Shown here piece by piece: positions 1 to 8,606 of a DNA stretch of 64,000 nucleotides; position 1 is the first letter of the stretch, and every line of letters starts with the position of its first letter. Under the pieces are notes generated by a model that was not told the DNA's origin, made no database searches, and saw only the letters and a list, made by a program, of their open reading frames with translations. The stretch covers positions 56,932 to 120,931 of the forward strand of contig CBFHLR010000004.1 in the NCBI GenBank assembly GCA_965656715.1. Reading direction: 5' to 3'. The position numbers and the translations under genes were made by a program. This stretch comes from Coraliomargarita sp965656715 (lineage in GTDB: Bacteria > Verrucomicrobiota > Verrucomicrobiia > Opitutales > Coraliomargaritaceae).

Positions 1-183
1 CGAAACCAGCTAGAAAGCCATTAAGCTCAATGCCTGCGAGACTATTTTGCATAGGCGCTTCGCCATTGATTTACAACAGATTCACAACTAACGGATTTTA
101 TCACTGAATCCCGAAAAACCCCTCGACAGCTGAGTGTTCCTAGAAATGATGTTGTTCACGATTTTTGACCCAACCCAGAGCTT

Positions 184-612
184 ATGAAATCAGTATACAT
201 CATCGAGGACGAAGAAATCCTCCGGAACCTGCTCTCCACTTTTTTTGCAAATTCCTTTCCTGATCTCGAAGTGCTTGGCATGACCGGCGACGGCGGTGAA
301 GGAGTCGAACAATGTCTAAAACTGGCCCCCGACCTCGTCATCGTCGACATCCAGCTTCCGGAGGTCAATGGCCTCGAGATTCTCCACCTGCTGAAGCGCA
401 AATTCCCAAAGATCAAAATCCTTATTTTTACCGGAAAGACCTCACCAACGACGGTCAAGATCGCGGTCAAGGGCAACGCCGATGGCTTCATCAATAAGAT
501 CTCCGGCCTCGAAGAACTGGAGCAAGCCATCAAAGCCGCCCAAAACGACGAGCAATACTTCAGCCCTGAGATCTACGACGAAGTCGTGCGCCTCCGTGCC
601 AAAGGTGTCTAA
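184..612 (+). CDS. Stand-alone response-regulator receiver protein
   Basis: A 142-residue protein made of one CheY-like receiver domain. The acidic pocket is E8-D9-E10, the predicted phospho-acceptor is D55 in VIVDIQLPE, the switch threonine is T83 and the conserved lysine is K105. The tail FSPEIYDEVVRLRAKG resembles the linker of NarL/LuxR-type regulators, but the DNA-binding helix-turn-helix that normally follows is absent and a TAA stop comes at once. It therefore probably works by protein-protein contact or as a phosphorelay element. No histidine kinase is adjacent; its partner is outside the window. The gene lies about 90 bases upstream of gspG in the same direction, but nothing ties it to secretion. 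Confidence 0.85.
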   Translation: MKSVYIIEDEEILRNLLSTFFANSFPDLEVLGMTGDGGEGVEQCLKLAPDLVIVDIQLPEVNGLEILHLLKRKFPKIKILIFTGKTSPTTVKIAVKGNADGFINKISGLEELEQAIKAAQNDEQYFSPEIYDEVVRLRAKGV

Positions 613-701
613 TTTAGACACACAATTGTAACCCACTTTTGATCGCCAAGCAGGCATTTCATGCGGAACAACTGACTCCGCACAAAGTCCATTTTAAAGT
701 T

Positions 702-1259
702 ATGCAAACCTCAACATACTCACACACTTCCCGTAAGCACCACCGCAAGAGCGGTTTCAGCTTAGTCGAGATTNNNNNNNNNNNNNNNNNNNNNNNNNNN
801 NNNNNNNNNNNNNNNNNNNNNNNNNNNNNNNNNNNNNNNNNNNNNNNNNNNNNNNNNNNNNNNNNNNNNNNNTTAATCGTCATCGCCTTAATTGCGGTGC
901 TGGCAACGGTCGCGATTGGTAATCTCGGTGGCATCTTCGGTGGCCAACAGGAAAAAATCGCTCAGACCTTCGTCAAAAACACTCTCGATTCCGCTCTGGT
1001 CCCATACCGAATCGACACTGGCAGTTATCCAAACTCCGAACAAGGACTCGCCGCACTGCTGAAGGCCCCCTCAGGCAAAGAGAAAAAATGGAAGGGTCCA
1101 TACTTGAAGGAAGAAGCGATCGACCCATGGGGTAACCCGTATCAATACAAGTTCCCAGGCTCTCGTAACATCAATGGTTCCAGCGGCTACGACGTCTGGT
1201 CTTGGGGCCCTGATGGCAAAGAAGGTGGTGGCGACGACATCGGCAACTGGAAAGAGTAA
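702..1259 (+). CDS. gspG: Type II secretion major pseudopilin GspG (interrupted by an N run)
   Basis: Major pseudopilin of the type II secretion system, which forms the periplasmic pseudopilus. The prepilin motif SGFSLVEI is followed by 33 undetermined codons and then LIVIALIAVLATVAIGNLGG, the usual hydrophobic helix. The C-terminal half has the GspG hallmarks: YRIDTGSYPNSEQGLAALL, the GPYLKE segment, DPWGNPYQY and a Gly/Asp-rich end (GPDGKEGGGDDIGNW) that binds calcium in the family. I chose the ATG at 702, giving a leader of about 18 residues; an upstream in-frame TTG at 639 is less likely. If the N run is removed, the sequence on both sides joins into a normal GspG helix, so the gap may hide no real sequence. 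First gene of a tight gspGHIJK run. Confidence 0.9.
   Translation: MQTSTYSHTSRKHHRKSGFSLVEIXXXXXXXXXXXXXXXXXXXXXXXXXXXXXXXXXLIVIALIAVLATVAIGNLGGIFGGQQEKIAQTFVKNTLDSALVPYRIDTGSYPNSEQGLAALLKAPSGKEKKWKGPYLKEEAIDPWGNPYQYKFPGSRNINGSSGYDVWSWGPDGKEGGGDDIGNWKE
774..872. other. Run of 99 N (assembly gap) inside gspG
   Basis: Ninety-nine undetermined bases. They fall right after the prepilin motif codons GTC GAG ATT; the next known codons are TTA ATC GTC. Joining the flanks gives VEI-LIVIALIAV, which is what the family has at this place. Confidence 0.95.
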
Positions 1260-1263
1260 TCCA

Positions 1264-1764
1264 GTGCGCCGCACTTCGGGCTTCACCCTAATCGAAATCT
1301 GCCTCGTCTTGGGGCTGATCGCTACTGTCACGGGCCTGTTCATCATGAACTTCGCCAGAATGATAGATCAGGGTGATGACGTTTCCGCCGACGAAGTCCT
1401 GATCAACGCAACTCGCGAAGCGCGCTTTATGGCAGCGCGCACCCGCAGCACCACAAGTCTCCACTTTGATGCCGAGAGCGGATCACTCGAAATCAGTAAC
1501 GGCACTGGCGACAGCAACAGCTTTCAACTCGGCGATCCATTCGGCAGCACACCCGGAGCCGAAGTCCGCTTTTATTTGGTTCCGGCCAGTGAAGGACTGA
1601 GCCCGCCACAAGATCCCGAACGCGCCCAGATGGAGACCAAGCAAGTGCGCTTCGCTCCCGACCGTAGCTCCAGCCCCTTTGTAGTCGAGCTCGACTACGG
1701 CAGCGGCACGCCCGAGCGCCTGATCTTCGATCCATTCTCCAACCTAGTAAAGGAGCCCAAATAA
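1264..1764 (+). CDS. gspH: Type II secretion minor pseudopilin GspH
   Basis: A 166-residue pseudopilin. The GTG start at 1264 gives a six-residue leader, RRTSG before FTLIEI, with glycine at -1, phenylalanine at +1 and glutamate at +5, the standard prepilin peptidase site; an AAAGAG ribosome-binding site lies just upstream. An earlier in-frame start inside gspG would give an implausible leader. After the hydrophobic helix (CLVLGLIATVTGLFIMNFA) comes a GspH-like globular domain with REARFMAARTRS and a C-terminal beta-rich part. It follows gspG by four bases and its stop overlaps the gspI start (TAATG). Unlike the next three genes, its leader carries no repeat insertion. Confidence 0.85.
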   Translation: MRRTSGFTLIEICLVLGLIATVTGLFIMNFARMIDQGDDVSADEVLINATREARFMAARTRSTTSLHFDAESGSLEISNGTGDSNSFQLGDPFGSTPGAEVRFYLVPASEGLSPPQDPERAQMETKQVRFAPDRSSSPFVVELDYGSGTPERLIFDPFSNLVKEPK

Positions 1765-2354
1765 TGGGGTTCGTTGCTCAGAATCTAAGAAAGTGCTTCA
1801 CACTTCCTCTACGCCAGCAAAGTGTAGCGGACGTGCGAAGCACTTTCGACCTCAGCAAGCAACAGCCCCCAAAAACGAACAACTTTCAACGAACAACTCC
1901 ACACCTGCTTCGCAGGCGAGCCTTCACCCTGATCGAAGTCGTCATCGCCCTCGCCATTTTCGCCGCAGCAGCAGTCGTGCTCAGCCAAGCCTTCACCAAT
2001 GCCCTACTCGCGCGCGAGCACGGAGTAAGCAACGACGAGTATGAGGCCGATATCCGCACTGTGCGTATGCAGCTCTTACTCGAGCCCAATCTCGACGACG
2101 CAGAGGACGGCGGTGAAATCGCCACCTACAAAAATGGCGAAGCCAGCTGGCAGGCAGTCATCGAGCCCACCAACGTCGTCGATCTCTTTCGCGTAGAGCT
2201 ACAAGTCCAATTCGCTGAAGCACAGGAAGGCCAAGATAATGCCTACTCCGAAACCCTTTACCTTTTACGCCCCACCTGGTCCGAAGCCGACGAGCGCAGT
2301 GATCTGCTTGCCGACAAAAAGGAAGAACTCGAAAGTAACCGCGACTTCCGTTAA
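1764..2354 (+). CDS. gspI: Minor pseudopilin GspI with a repeat-extended leader peptide
   Basis: A 196-residue pseudopilin. The prepilin motif AFTLIEVVIALAIFAAAAVVL begins only at residue 53, so the leader is about 53 residues instead of the usual 5-10. Most of the leader is encoded by a palindromic repeat (1789-1847), an AACAACT word repeat and a short hairpin. The ATG at 1764 overlaps the gspH stop as TAATG, which favours translation through the repeat; a GTG at 1833 is the only other reasonable start and still leaves a 30-residue leader. The residue before the cleavage site is Ala, not Gly, which is less common. After the helix lies a GspI-like domain (EYEADIRTVRMQLLLEP). It probably forms the pseudopilus tip with GspJ and GspK. 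Confidence 0.8.
   Translation: MGFVAQNLRKCFTLPLRQQSVADVRSTFDLSKQQPPKTNNFQRTTPHLLRRRAFTLIEVVIALAIFAAAAVVLSQAFTNALLAREHGVSNDEYEADIRTVRMQLLLEPNLDDAEDGGEIATYKNGEASWQAVIEPTNVVDLFRVELQVQFAEAQEGQDNAYSETLYLLRPTWSEADERSDLLADKKEELESNRDFR
1789..1847. repeat. Palindromic repeat family A, complete copy, inside the gspI leader
   Basis: Imperfect inverted repeat. The outer arms are GAAAGTGCTTC (left) and GAAGCACTTTC (right), extended inward by CTAC/GTAG to about 24 bases per arm. It is followed by an AACAACT word repeat (about 1874-1907) and a small hairpin, CTGCTTCGCAG (about 1910-1920). It is translated in frame as the gspI leader. Confidence 0.8.
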
Positions 2355-2359
2355 TAAGC

Positions 2360-3310
2360 ATGAGCGAATCTAGGCAGAACAAAGAGACGGTAAGGTTCGA
2401 CATCCCTATCAAACCGCGCCTGCCCATTCATGGCGTAGCGGAAGTGCGAAACACTTTCGCCCCCTCCTCGAAGCAGTCCCGAACAACTAACAACTTACAA
2501 CTTACAACCCCGAGCCGCCTTCGGCGTGACGGCATGACGCTCATCGAAGTGGTGCTCGCCATCGCAGTTGCCGGATTCGTCTTAGCCGGTGCCACCTCCT
2601 TCCTCGTATCCGTCAGCAACATCTGGCACGAACGTCAAAATCGTCACTTCTTCGAAGATCATGTCGATGGCGTCACTGAGTTCCTCAAGGCCAATTTCAC
2701 CATGGCCGGGTATGAGATTGGTGCAGGGTCCGACAATGGAGACGGCGACACTGACGAAAGCGAAGACGAAGCACCAAAAGCCACAACACCTGATGTCGAG
2801 ATCACTCCACCCGATCAAGGTGGCAGCTCTCAAGACGACGACAACTCAAGCTCAGGGGGCCTAAGCGGCAATTCCGAAACCCCAATCGTCTGGGAAAAAC
2901 TCCCGGGGTCCGCAGGCTACGATGAGCCACTGCTCAGTTTTAGTCTCAACACCGAACCGCCACTACTTGTGGGGCTGGACGAAGTTCCCTTCACCAAGGT
3001 GCAACTTTTCCTTCACTTCGACCGATCCGAGGGACTTAGCCTGCTCTGGTATTCCAACCTGCAGGAAGAAATCGAAGACGAGCGTGACTTACGCCGAACC
3101 CTTATCAGTCCGATTGTCAAAGAGTTGCGTTACATCTACTGGGACGAAACCTTTGAGAAATGGGAAGAGACCACCGAACCGGAAGAAGGTGAAGGCGATG
3201 AAGAATTCCTGCTCCCACGCTACTTAAAATTAATATTCGAATACGAAGAAGAAGAGAAAGAACGCATCATCGCGATCCCCGTGCCCACGCAAAGCGCGTT
3301 TGTATTTTAA
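2360..3310 (+). CDS. gspJ: Minor pseudopilin GspJ with a repeat-extended leader peptide
   Basis: A 316-residue pseudopilin. The prepilin motif is GMTLIEVVLAIAVAGFVLAG with glycine at about residue 58, so the leader is again unusually long. It holds half of the family A palindrome (2435-2458) and an AACAACTTACAACTT word repeat (about 2476-2511). The mature domain starts GspJ-like (SFLVSVSNIWHERQNRHFFED) but has an Asp/Glu/Ser-rich, probably disordered insertion at about residues 127-175, then a beta-rich C-terminal half with WYSNLQEEIED. GspJ proteins are usually near 200 residues, so both the leader and the acidic insertion make this one long. It starts six bases after the gspI stop and its own stop overlaps the gspK start. 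Confidence 0.75.
   Translation: MSESRQNKETVRFDIPIKPRLPIHGVAEVRNTFAPSSKQSRTTNNLQLTTPSRLRRDGMTLIEVVLAIAVAGFVLAGATSFLVSVSNIWHERQNRHFFEDHVDGVTEFLKANFTMAGYEIGAGSDNGDGDTDESEDEAPKATTPDVEITPPDQGGSSQDDDNSSSGGLSGNSETPIVWEKLPGSAGYDEPLLSFSLNTEPPLLVGLDEVPFTKVQLFLHFDRSEGLSLLWYSNLQEEIEDERDLRRTLISPIVKELRYIYWDETFEKWEETTEPEEGEGDEEFLLPRYLKLIFEYEEEEKERIIAIPVPTQSAFVF
2435..2458. repeat. Palindromic repeat family A, half copy, inside the gspJ leader
   Basis: One arm of the family A element: GTAGCGG followed by the small palindrome AAGTGCGAAACACTT. It is read in frame as GVAEVRNTFA of GspJ and is followed by the same AACAACT-type words as in gspI and gspK. Confidence 0.75.
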
Positions 3311-4524
3311 TGAGCCAAGCATTGCATCATTCCAAAAGAAAGTGCTTCGCACTTCCTCTACATAAGAAAGGTGTAGCGGAAGTGCAAAGCACTTTCGAAG
3401 CTACAGAGCAGGCGCCACTCTCAACGAACAACTCTCAACCAACAACTCCGCGCCATCGGCGCAGCGGCAGCGTGCTTGTCGCGGTATTAGCCATCATTCT
3501 ACTGCTCTCCTTTCTCGTTGTGCGCATCATGGAAGAGGCGATGAAAGACCTCGAATACCGCGCGATCTTTAGCGAGCCCCCCGAAGTCCGTAGTTTTGCC
3601 TATAGCATGCTCGAGGTCGCATTGGCCACCGTGCACGAAATTGCTCTCATCGACGACGGCAAACTCTACGCAGGCGAACAAGGCTGGAACGATCCGCTCG
3701 GCTATGCGGGCATCCAAGTCCCCAGCGGCTGGGAGGTCGATATCAGCATCGAGGACTTGGGCGGAAAGATCCCACTGAATAGCGTCAACGAAAGCGGCGA
3801 CTTGCTTGTGCAGCTACTCGAAGAGCAACTGGAGTTCGATTTCGGCACCACCCGCGAACTTGTCAGCGTGCTGCAAGACTGGATCGACGAAAACGACCAG
3901 CAGATGCTCAACGGCGCCGAATCCGAAGAATATTTAAGCGGATCACCGTCCTACAAAGCCGCAAATGCGCCGCTCCAGTCGCTCCAAGAACTACGACTGC
4001 TCCGCGTCTGGCAGGACGAATTCTTCGACGAAGATGGGCAACCCAACGAACTCTTTCATCAACTTTCAAATCTCGTCTCGGTCGAGAACACTGGGGCAGT
4101 CAACCTCAACTCCGCGCCACAAGAAGTGCTCGACGCCCTTGCCGAAAACGGCGACTGGCAAAGCGACTACCTTTTCGACGGTCTGGACCAGCCTTATTTA
4201 AAATCCGTCCCAGGCTCCGCCGAGGGGGAGATGACCGGCGTCGAAATCGGCCTACTGCGAGTCACCGTGCGGCTCAAGCGCGGCGAGGTGCCCTTCAGTC
4301 TCACCGCTCTGGTGGAGCCCAATTTCGGCGACGGCGAGAACGAAGGTGGTAGCACAAGCGCCAGCGCACCCGGCTCCAGCAGCGACGATGCCCCCAAAAC
4401 CGGTAGCCTCGAAGAACAGGACGCCATCCAATTTCCCTTTAAAATTCTACAGCTGAACGAATACCAAATGGCTGCCCCTCCAGTTGAAGCGGCACGCTAT
4501 TCGGCTATAGACATTGACGAATAA
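3310..4524 (+). CDS. gspK: Minor pseudopilin GspK with a repeat-extended leader peptide
   Basis: A 404-residue GspK-like pseudopilus tip protein. The hydrophobic helix SVLVAVLAIILLLSFLVVRI follows RRSG at residue 53 and lacks the glutamate at +5, as is normal for GspK. The leader (residues 1-53) is encoded by a complete family A palindrome plus AACAACT words. The large periplasmic domain shows the GspK pattern: LEDLGGKIPLNSVNE, a FGTTRELVSVLQDWIDENDQ helix (SAM-like, helix-hairpin-helix type) and SVENTGAVNLNSAPQEVLDAL. An insertion rich in Gly, Ser and Ala lies near residues 340-360. It starts by overlap with gspJ (TAATG) and is followed after 30 bases by gspL. Confidence 0.82.
   Translation: MSQALHHSKRKCFALPLHKKGVAEVQSTFEATEQAPLSTNNSQPTTPRHRRSGSVLVAVLAIILLLSFLVVRIMEEAMKDLEYRAIFSEPPEVRSFAYSMLEVALATVHEIALIDDGKLYAGEQGWNDPLGYAGIQVPSGWEVDISIEDLGGKIPLNSVNESGDLLVQLLEEQLEFDFGTTRELVSVLQDWIDENDQQMLNGAESEEYLSGSPSYKAANAPLQSLQELRLLRVWQDEFFDEDGQPNELFHQLSNLVSVENTGAVNLNSAPQEVLDALAENGDWQSDYLFDGLDQPYLKSVPGSAEGEMTGVEIGLLRVTVRLKRGEVPFSLTALVEPNFGDGENEGGSTSASAPGSSSDDAPKTGSLEEQDAIQFPFKILQLNEYQMAAPPVEAARYSAIDIDE
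3338..3396. repeat. Palindromic repeat family A, complete copy, inside the gspK leader
   Basis: Arms GAAAGTGCTTC and AAAGCACTTTC, with the CTAC/GTAG inner step as in the gspI copy. It is followed by AACGAACAACT words (about 3417-3451) and is translated in frame as residues 10-29 of GspK. Confidence 0.8.
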
Positions 4525-4554
4525 ACCCTTTGATTTACTAGCCATTCAAACAAC

Positions 4555-5790
4555 GTGAAAAACGGATTCTCACTCGATAGCCTCATGGAACCGACCAAGG
4601 GCGAGCAAGCGCTCACCTTGCCCGGCTATCTTTTCTATGTGGAGTCGATCGAGATTCCTGCCGGCATCGAAGTCGCCGAGCTCGACGACTTTGCCGAAAT
4701 CAGCCTCGAAGCCAGTTCCCCCTTCCCTATCGAGCAGTTGCTCTGGGGCTATCTGCACGCCGAAGATGCCGACAGCATCCTCCTCTACGCAGCGCACCGC
4801 GATTGCGTGAAACGAGCCGGCTTCGAAGAGATCAACAGCTACGCGTGGGTCTTGCCTGACTTCGCACCACTCGTCAGCACCTTCTTCCCTATCGACACCG
4901 AGGTGCTAGTCCAAGGCCCCAATAGCCTCAGCCTACTTCACTTCGCAAAAGGTCAAAGCGTGCCAAGCTATGTCAATGTCCGGCAACTGAGCCACGAAGA
5001 CGAGTTTGAGGACGCACATGAAACGCTTCGCAAGGCAGCGCCGCAGCTCAACGACCGCGCCGCTCGACTCAACCTCGCCCCATCTGGCCAGACAGTCGAC
5101 GAGAAGGGCAGTGCAACCTTCAGCTTTGATGTGACCAAAGAGGCAAGCGCCCCCGACTCACCAGAACAATTTACCGAGCTCAGCCCCACGCAGGATCAAC
5201 TCTGGCAAGCCGACGTCCGGACACAGGAATTCAAGAAGAACGAACGCAACGCCCGCCGCCTGGGCAACTGGCTGGTGCGTATCACCGGCTGGGCTGCGAT
5301 TTTTGCGATCCTGCTAGTCATCGGCGAAGGTCTCAGTTACGGCAGCACGATCTTACTTGAAAACCGTGACGCCAAAGCCAGCGCACAGGCAACGACCGTC
5401 GCCCAAATCGAAGAGCGGGATAGCCTGAAAAACAAACTCGAACAAATCGAGCAGAACGACCTTCAGCCCATTAGCATGCTGCGTGCGCTCAACAACATAC
5501 GCCCATCCGGCATCCACTTCACCGGAGCGACCATCGAAGGGCAAAACGAAGCCATCATCGACGGCATCGCCGGCGGCATTAACGAGTTCAACAACTACAT
5601 CACGCAGCTCAAACAAACCGGACAATTCGAGATACTCAAAGACAACTCGAAACGCTCCGGAGCAAAGACCTCGTTTATGGTTCAGCTCAGCTACACGCCT
5701 GTAGATGAGCCACCCGTAGAAGAAGCAACCAAGCCAGAGAGTCCAGAGCCTGAGGCAACGAGCAGTGAAGAGGAGGCCGACAATGCGTAA
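4555..5790 (+). CDS. gspL: Type II secretion GspL/PilN-like inner-membrane assembly protein
   Basis: A 411-residue protein beginning with GTG. Residues 1-235 look like a cytoplasmic domain, a single membrane segment lies near 240-262 (ITGWAAIFAILLVIGEGLSYG), and a periplasmic part follows with a coiled-coil stretch and a PilN/GspL-like ferredoxin-fold region (LRALNNIRPSGIHFTGATIEG). The C-terminal tail is Glu/Pro-rich. GspL links the cytoplasmic ATPase GspE to the membrane platform. Sequence identity to well-studied GspL is low; the assignment rests on topology, the C-terminal pattern and its place between gspK and gspM. Its stop overlaps the gspM start (ATGCGTAA). Confidence 0.65.
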   Translation: MKNGFSLDSLMEPTKGEQALTLPGYLFYVESIEIPAGIEVAELDDFAEISLEASSPFPIEQLLWGYLHAEDADSILLYAAHRDCVKRAGFEEINSYAWVLPDFAPLVSTFFPIDTEVLVQGPNSLSLLHFAKGQSVPSYVNVRQLSHEDEFEDAHETLRKAAPQLNDRAARLNLAPSGQTVDEKGSATFSFDVTKEASAPDSPEQFTELSPTQDQLWQADVRTQEFKKNERNARRLGNWLVRITGWAAIFAILLVIGEGLSYGSTILLENRDAKASAQATTVAQIEERDSLKNKLEQIEQNDLQPISMLRALNNIRPSGIHFTGATIEGQNEAIIDGIAGGINEFNNYITQLKQTGQFEILKDNSKRSGAKTSFMVQLSYTPVDEPPVEEATKPESPEPEATSSEEEADNA

Positions 5791-6334
5791 AGCCTTTACA
5801 ATTATCCGCCGCATGTTCCTGCGCATGAGCGTGCGTGAGAAGCTCCTCGCACTACTATTTGTGCTAGTAATGCTCTTCCTCTGGACCAACAACCTCATGC
5901 AACGAGGCAGCCAATGGAAGTCCGACTTTGCCAGCGCTGGTGGCCGCCTGGAACGTCAACAACTCTGGCTCGACGTTGAAGAACGCACCGCCATCGAACT
6001 GGAAGCCGCACTTGAGCGAGTTGAGCCCAACAAAACATTCTCCGCCTCGCAACTCGCAGGCCGCATCGACGACATCGTGCGTCAAGCAGGCCTAGCCACC
6101 AAGGCCGACATCAATCCAGTCAAAACACGCGAAGGCGAAATCTTCGACGACCACAACATTCGCGTGCGCCTGCGCCGCATTGATATTGGCCAAGTCATCG
6201 ACTTCAACAGCCGCATCCGCGACGAAAGCCCCTACATCAATATCGAGAAAGTCACCCTGACCCCGGTCAAAAATAAAGAAGCCGAAATCGACGCCCGCTT
6301 TGAAATCAACTCCTTCGAACTCAAGGGCCAATAG
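5783..6334 (+). CDS. gspM: Type II secretion GspM-like inner-membrane protein
   Basis: A 183-residue bitopic membrane protein. The chosen ATG at 5783 has a strong GAGGAGG ribosome-binding site inside the end of gspL; an in-frame GTG at 5765 is also open. A single membrane segment at about residues 17-36 (LLALLFVLVMLFLWTNNLM) is followed by a periplasmic domain with a short coiled coil and a ferredoxin-like fold pattern (VRLRRIDIGQVIDFNSRIRD). This matches GspM/PilO, which pairs with GspL. Function is inferred from topology and gene order. A gap of 126 bases with a TTAACG-word repeat separates it from gspD. Confidence 0.65.
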   Translation: MRKAFTIIRRMFLRMSVREKLLALLFVLVMLFLWTNNLMQRGSQWKSDFASAGGRLERQQLWLDVEERTAIELEAALERVEPNKTFSASQLAGRIDDIVRQAGLATKADINPVKTREGEIFDDHNIRVRLRRIDIGQVIDFNSRIRDESPYINIEKVTLTPVKNKEAEIDARFEINSFELKGQ

Positions 6335-6420
6335 CTCAGAAGCCGGAGATCAGCACGCTGCCCCGAACTTCCACCAAACGAAAACTTACACTGTCAAACG
6401 AATCCCAAGCCATCCACAAA

Positions 6421-6453
6421 AATTAACGTTCATTAACGTAAATTAACGGTTCA
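6421..6453. repeat. TTAACG word repeat upstream of gspD
   Basis: About 33 bases built from AATTAACG words and ending GGTTCA. It is nearly identical to 9731-9763 upstream of ppk1; a diverged inverted copy lies at about 9637-9666. The words partly pair with each other, so a weak hairpin is possible. Function unknown. Confidence 0.6.
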
Positions 6454-6460
6454 CCTTTCC

Positions 6461-8581
6461 ATGTCACGCATACGCACACTCACCCTTTTGTTTGTTCTCG
6501 GCTTCTTCGCAGGACCTGCTTTCGCTCAACCAGAAACACCGCCGATCGTGCCGCTCGAACCACAAGTCGAGTCGCCCGAGGAAGTCATTGGCACGCTCAT
6601 CTTGGTCGATGAATCGGCCTCTCAGGTGCTCAACCTACTCGAAACGATCACCGGTAAGAGCATTCTACGCCGCCAAGACGTTCAGGTAAAAATCAACTTC
6701 AACTCCAATGGCCCACTCACCAAGAGTGAAGCGGTGCTGGCGATCGAAAGTTTGCTCACCCTCAATGGTGTGATGCTCACTGACATGGGCGAAAAATACA
6801 TGATGGCCGTCCCAGCCACGGATGTGAATCGACACGTGCCAAGAATGATTAACGAAAGCACACTGGCAATGCCGGCGAGCAAACAAATCTACGCCAAGCT
6901 TTTCGCGCTCGACTACCTGGTCGCCGAAGAAGCCAACACTTCCATCGTCGCCCCCCTACTCTCACCCAACTCAGGTGTGGTGATCATCTCCAAGTTCAAC
7001 GCATTACTCATCACCGATGCCCTGCTCAATCTGCAACGCATCGAATCCGTGCTAACGGAAGCCGATCAAGCGCAGACCATTCGTGAGACGATCCAATACG
7101 TAAAACTCAACTTCGTGCAAGCCACCGAGCTGCAAGACTTCATCGAAAACCTCATTCAGGGCCCACTCAAAGCCTACCTCGAAGGTAACACCAGCGTCAC
7201 TGCCGACGAACGCAGCAACCAACTCATCATCATCACCCACCCAAGCAACATGCCGGTCTTAGAAGAAGTGATTGAGAATATCGATGTCGATGCCGCACCA
7301 CTCACCAGCAGTGAGGTCTTCCCACTTCGCCAAGCTAAAGCCGAAGAAGTCGTGCCCATCATTGAAAATATCATCAGCGGCCAAGAAGAAGGCCGCGAAG
7401 AAGACGCCAAAGTCAACCTCGAGAACAAAAATAATAAAAAGAATAACAACAATAACGCCGACAACAAGAACACCCCTGCTCCCACTCCGCAGGCAGCGGC
7501 AGCTTCTACAGGCGGCGAAGCGAGCAGCACCTTACAATTCTCCAGTTTCGTTGGGCTTTCGGCCGACGAACGCACCAACTCCATTGTTGCCTACGGCACC
7601 CATCAGGATCTCAAGACTTTGAAGGAACTGATCGACAAAATCGATCGCCCACTGCCACAGGTTCGTATTGAAGCGATCATTACACAGGTCGGCCTGCGTG
7701 ACGATGAATCTCGTGGCATCGATAGCTTCGAAATCGATTACAACCTCGAAGACAGCAATGAGATCAACATCGGTGGCACCACCGCGGCAGGGTCCAGTGC
7801 CGTGTTCTCGCTGAAAGACTTCAGCATGGACCTGGTGCTAGGAACCGCAGAGAGCAAATCCAACGTCCGTATTCTATCCACTCCGGTCATCGTCGTGAGT
7901 CATAACCAGGAAGCGGTTATCAATGTGAGTGAGTCACGACCAATAGTTACCTCTTCCACCAGCTCCCTCGACAGTAACAACAATACACGTAGCACCGTCG
8001 AATATCGAGACATCGGCATCCAGCTAACCGTCACCCCATTGATCGGAGCAGACGGCACCGTTCAAATGGAAGTCGAGCAACTCATCGAAGACGTCAGTGG
8101 CAGCGTGCGTATCGACCAGAATGACCAACCAATCATTACCAAGCGCGAAGCAAAATCATTCGTAAGTGTCAGTGACCAAGACGTGATCGTGCTTGGTGGC
8201 CTTCAGGAGAACCGGCAAGACAGAACGGACAGCTCACTCGAAGGTTTGGGTGACTTACCTTTGATTGGCGGACTATTCGGCAGCAAAGGCAGAGACTTTC
8301 AACGCATTGAACTCATCATCTTCCTACAGCCAACCATCTTAACCAGCCCCGAAGATGCGGCACGTGAAACCGACGAAGAGATCAACAACGCAATCGATTC
8401 GACCATTCTACGCGACTACATTCAGAATCAGAATATGGGCGACACCTATGTTGAAGACAGCCTGATCCCAGAATATGCCGATCAGTATGTAGAGGAGCCA
8501 GAAGAGGCAGAGACGAATGCCGAAGTCCCAGAAGAAGAGACGAAAAAAGAAGGTCGCGGTTTCTTCCACTTTGGTAATTAA
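6461..8581 (+). CDS. gspD: Type II secretion outer-membrane secretin GspD
   Basis: A 706-residue secretin that forms the outer-membrane channel of the secretion system. It has a Sec signal peptide (LTLLFVLGFFAGPAFA) followed by N0-N3 ring domains (TLILVDESASQVLNLLETIT; YVKLNFVQATELQDFIENL; VFPLRQAKAEEVVPIIENI), then the C-terminal secretin barrel with IQLTVTPLIGADGTVQMEVE and GLGDLPLIGGLFGSKG, the VPxLGdiP-like signature. The N3 region carries an Asn/Lys-rich insertion at about residues 325-340. The C-terminal 70 residues are acidic and might bind a pilotin. It is the last core gene of the cluster. Confidence 0.93.
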   Translation: MSRIRTLTLLFVLGFFAGPAFAQPETPPIVPLEPQVESPEEVIGTLILVDESASQVLNLLETITGKSILRRQDVQVKINFNSNGPLTKSEAVLAIESLLTLNGVMLTDMGEKYMMAVPATDVNRHVPRMINESTLAMPASKQIYAKLFALDYLVAEEANTSIVAPLLSPNSGVVIISKFNALLITDALLNLQRIESVLTEADQAQTIRETIQYVKLNFVQATELQDFIENLIQGPLKAYLEGNTSVTADERSNQLIIITHPSNMPVLEEVIENIDVDAAPLTSSEVFPLRQAKAEEVVPIIENIISGQEEGREEDAKVNLENKNNKKNNNNNADNKNTPAPTPQAAAASTGGEASSTLQFSSFVGLSADERTNSIVAYGTHQDLKTLKELIDKIDRPLPQVRIEAIITQVGLRDDESRGIDSFEIDYNLEDSNEINIGGTTAAGSSAVFSLKDFSMDLVLGTAESKSNVRILSTPVIVVSHNQEAVINVSESRPIVTSSTSSLDSNNNTRSTVEYRDIGIQLTVTPLIGADGTVQMEVEQLIEDVSGSVRIDQNDQPIITKREAKSFVSVSDQDVIVLGGLQENRQDRTDSSLEGLGDLPLIGGLFGSKGRDFQRIELIIFLQPTILTSPEDAARETDEEINNAIDSTILRDYIQNQNMGDTYVEDSLIPEYADQYVEEPEEAETNAEVPEEETKKEGRGFFHFGN

Positions 8582-8606
8582 TATGCCTGCAACGAAGTAA
8601 ATTCCC

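Noticed and set aside
1..183. Possible gene or promoter at the window start
   Set aside because: No open frame with family features; AT-rich leader of the receiver gene without a clear promoter pair.
639..701. Upstream TTG start for gspG
   Set aside because: It would add 21 residues with no prepilin-leader character; the ATG at 702 is better.
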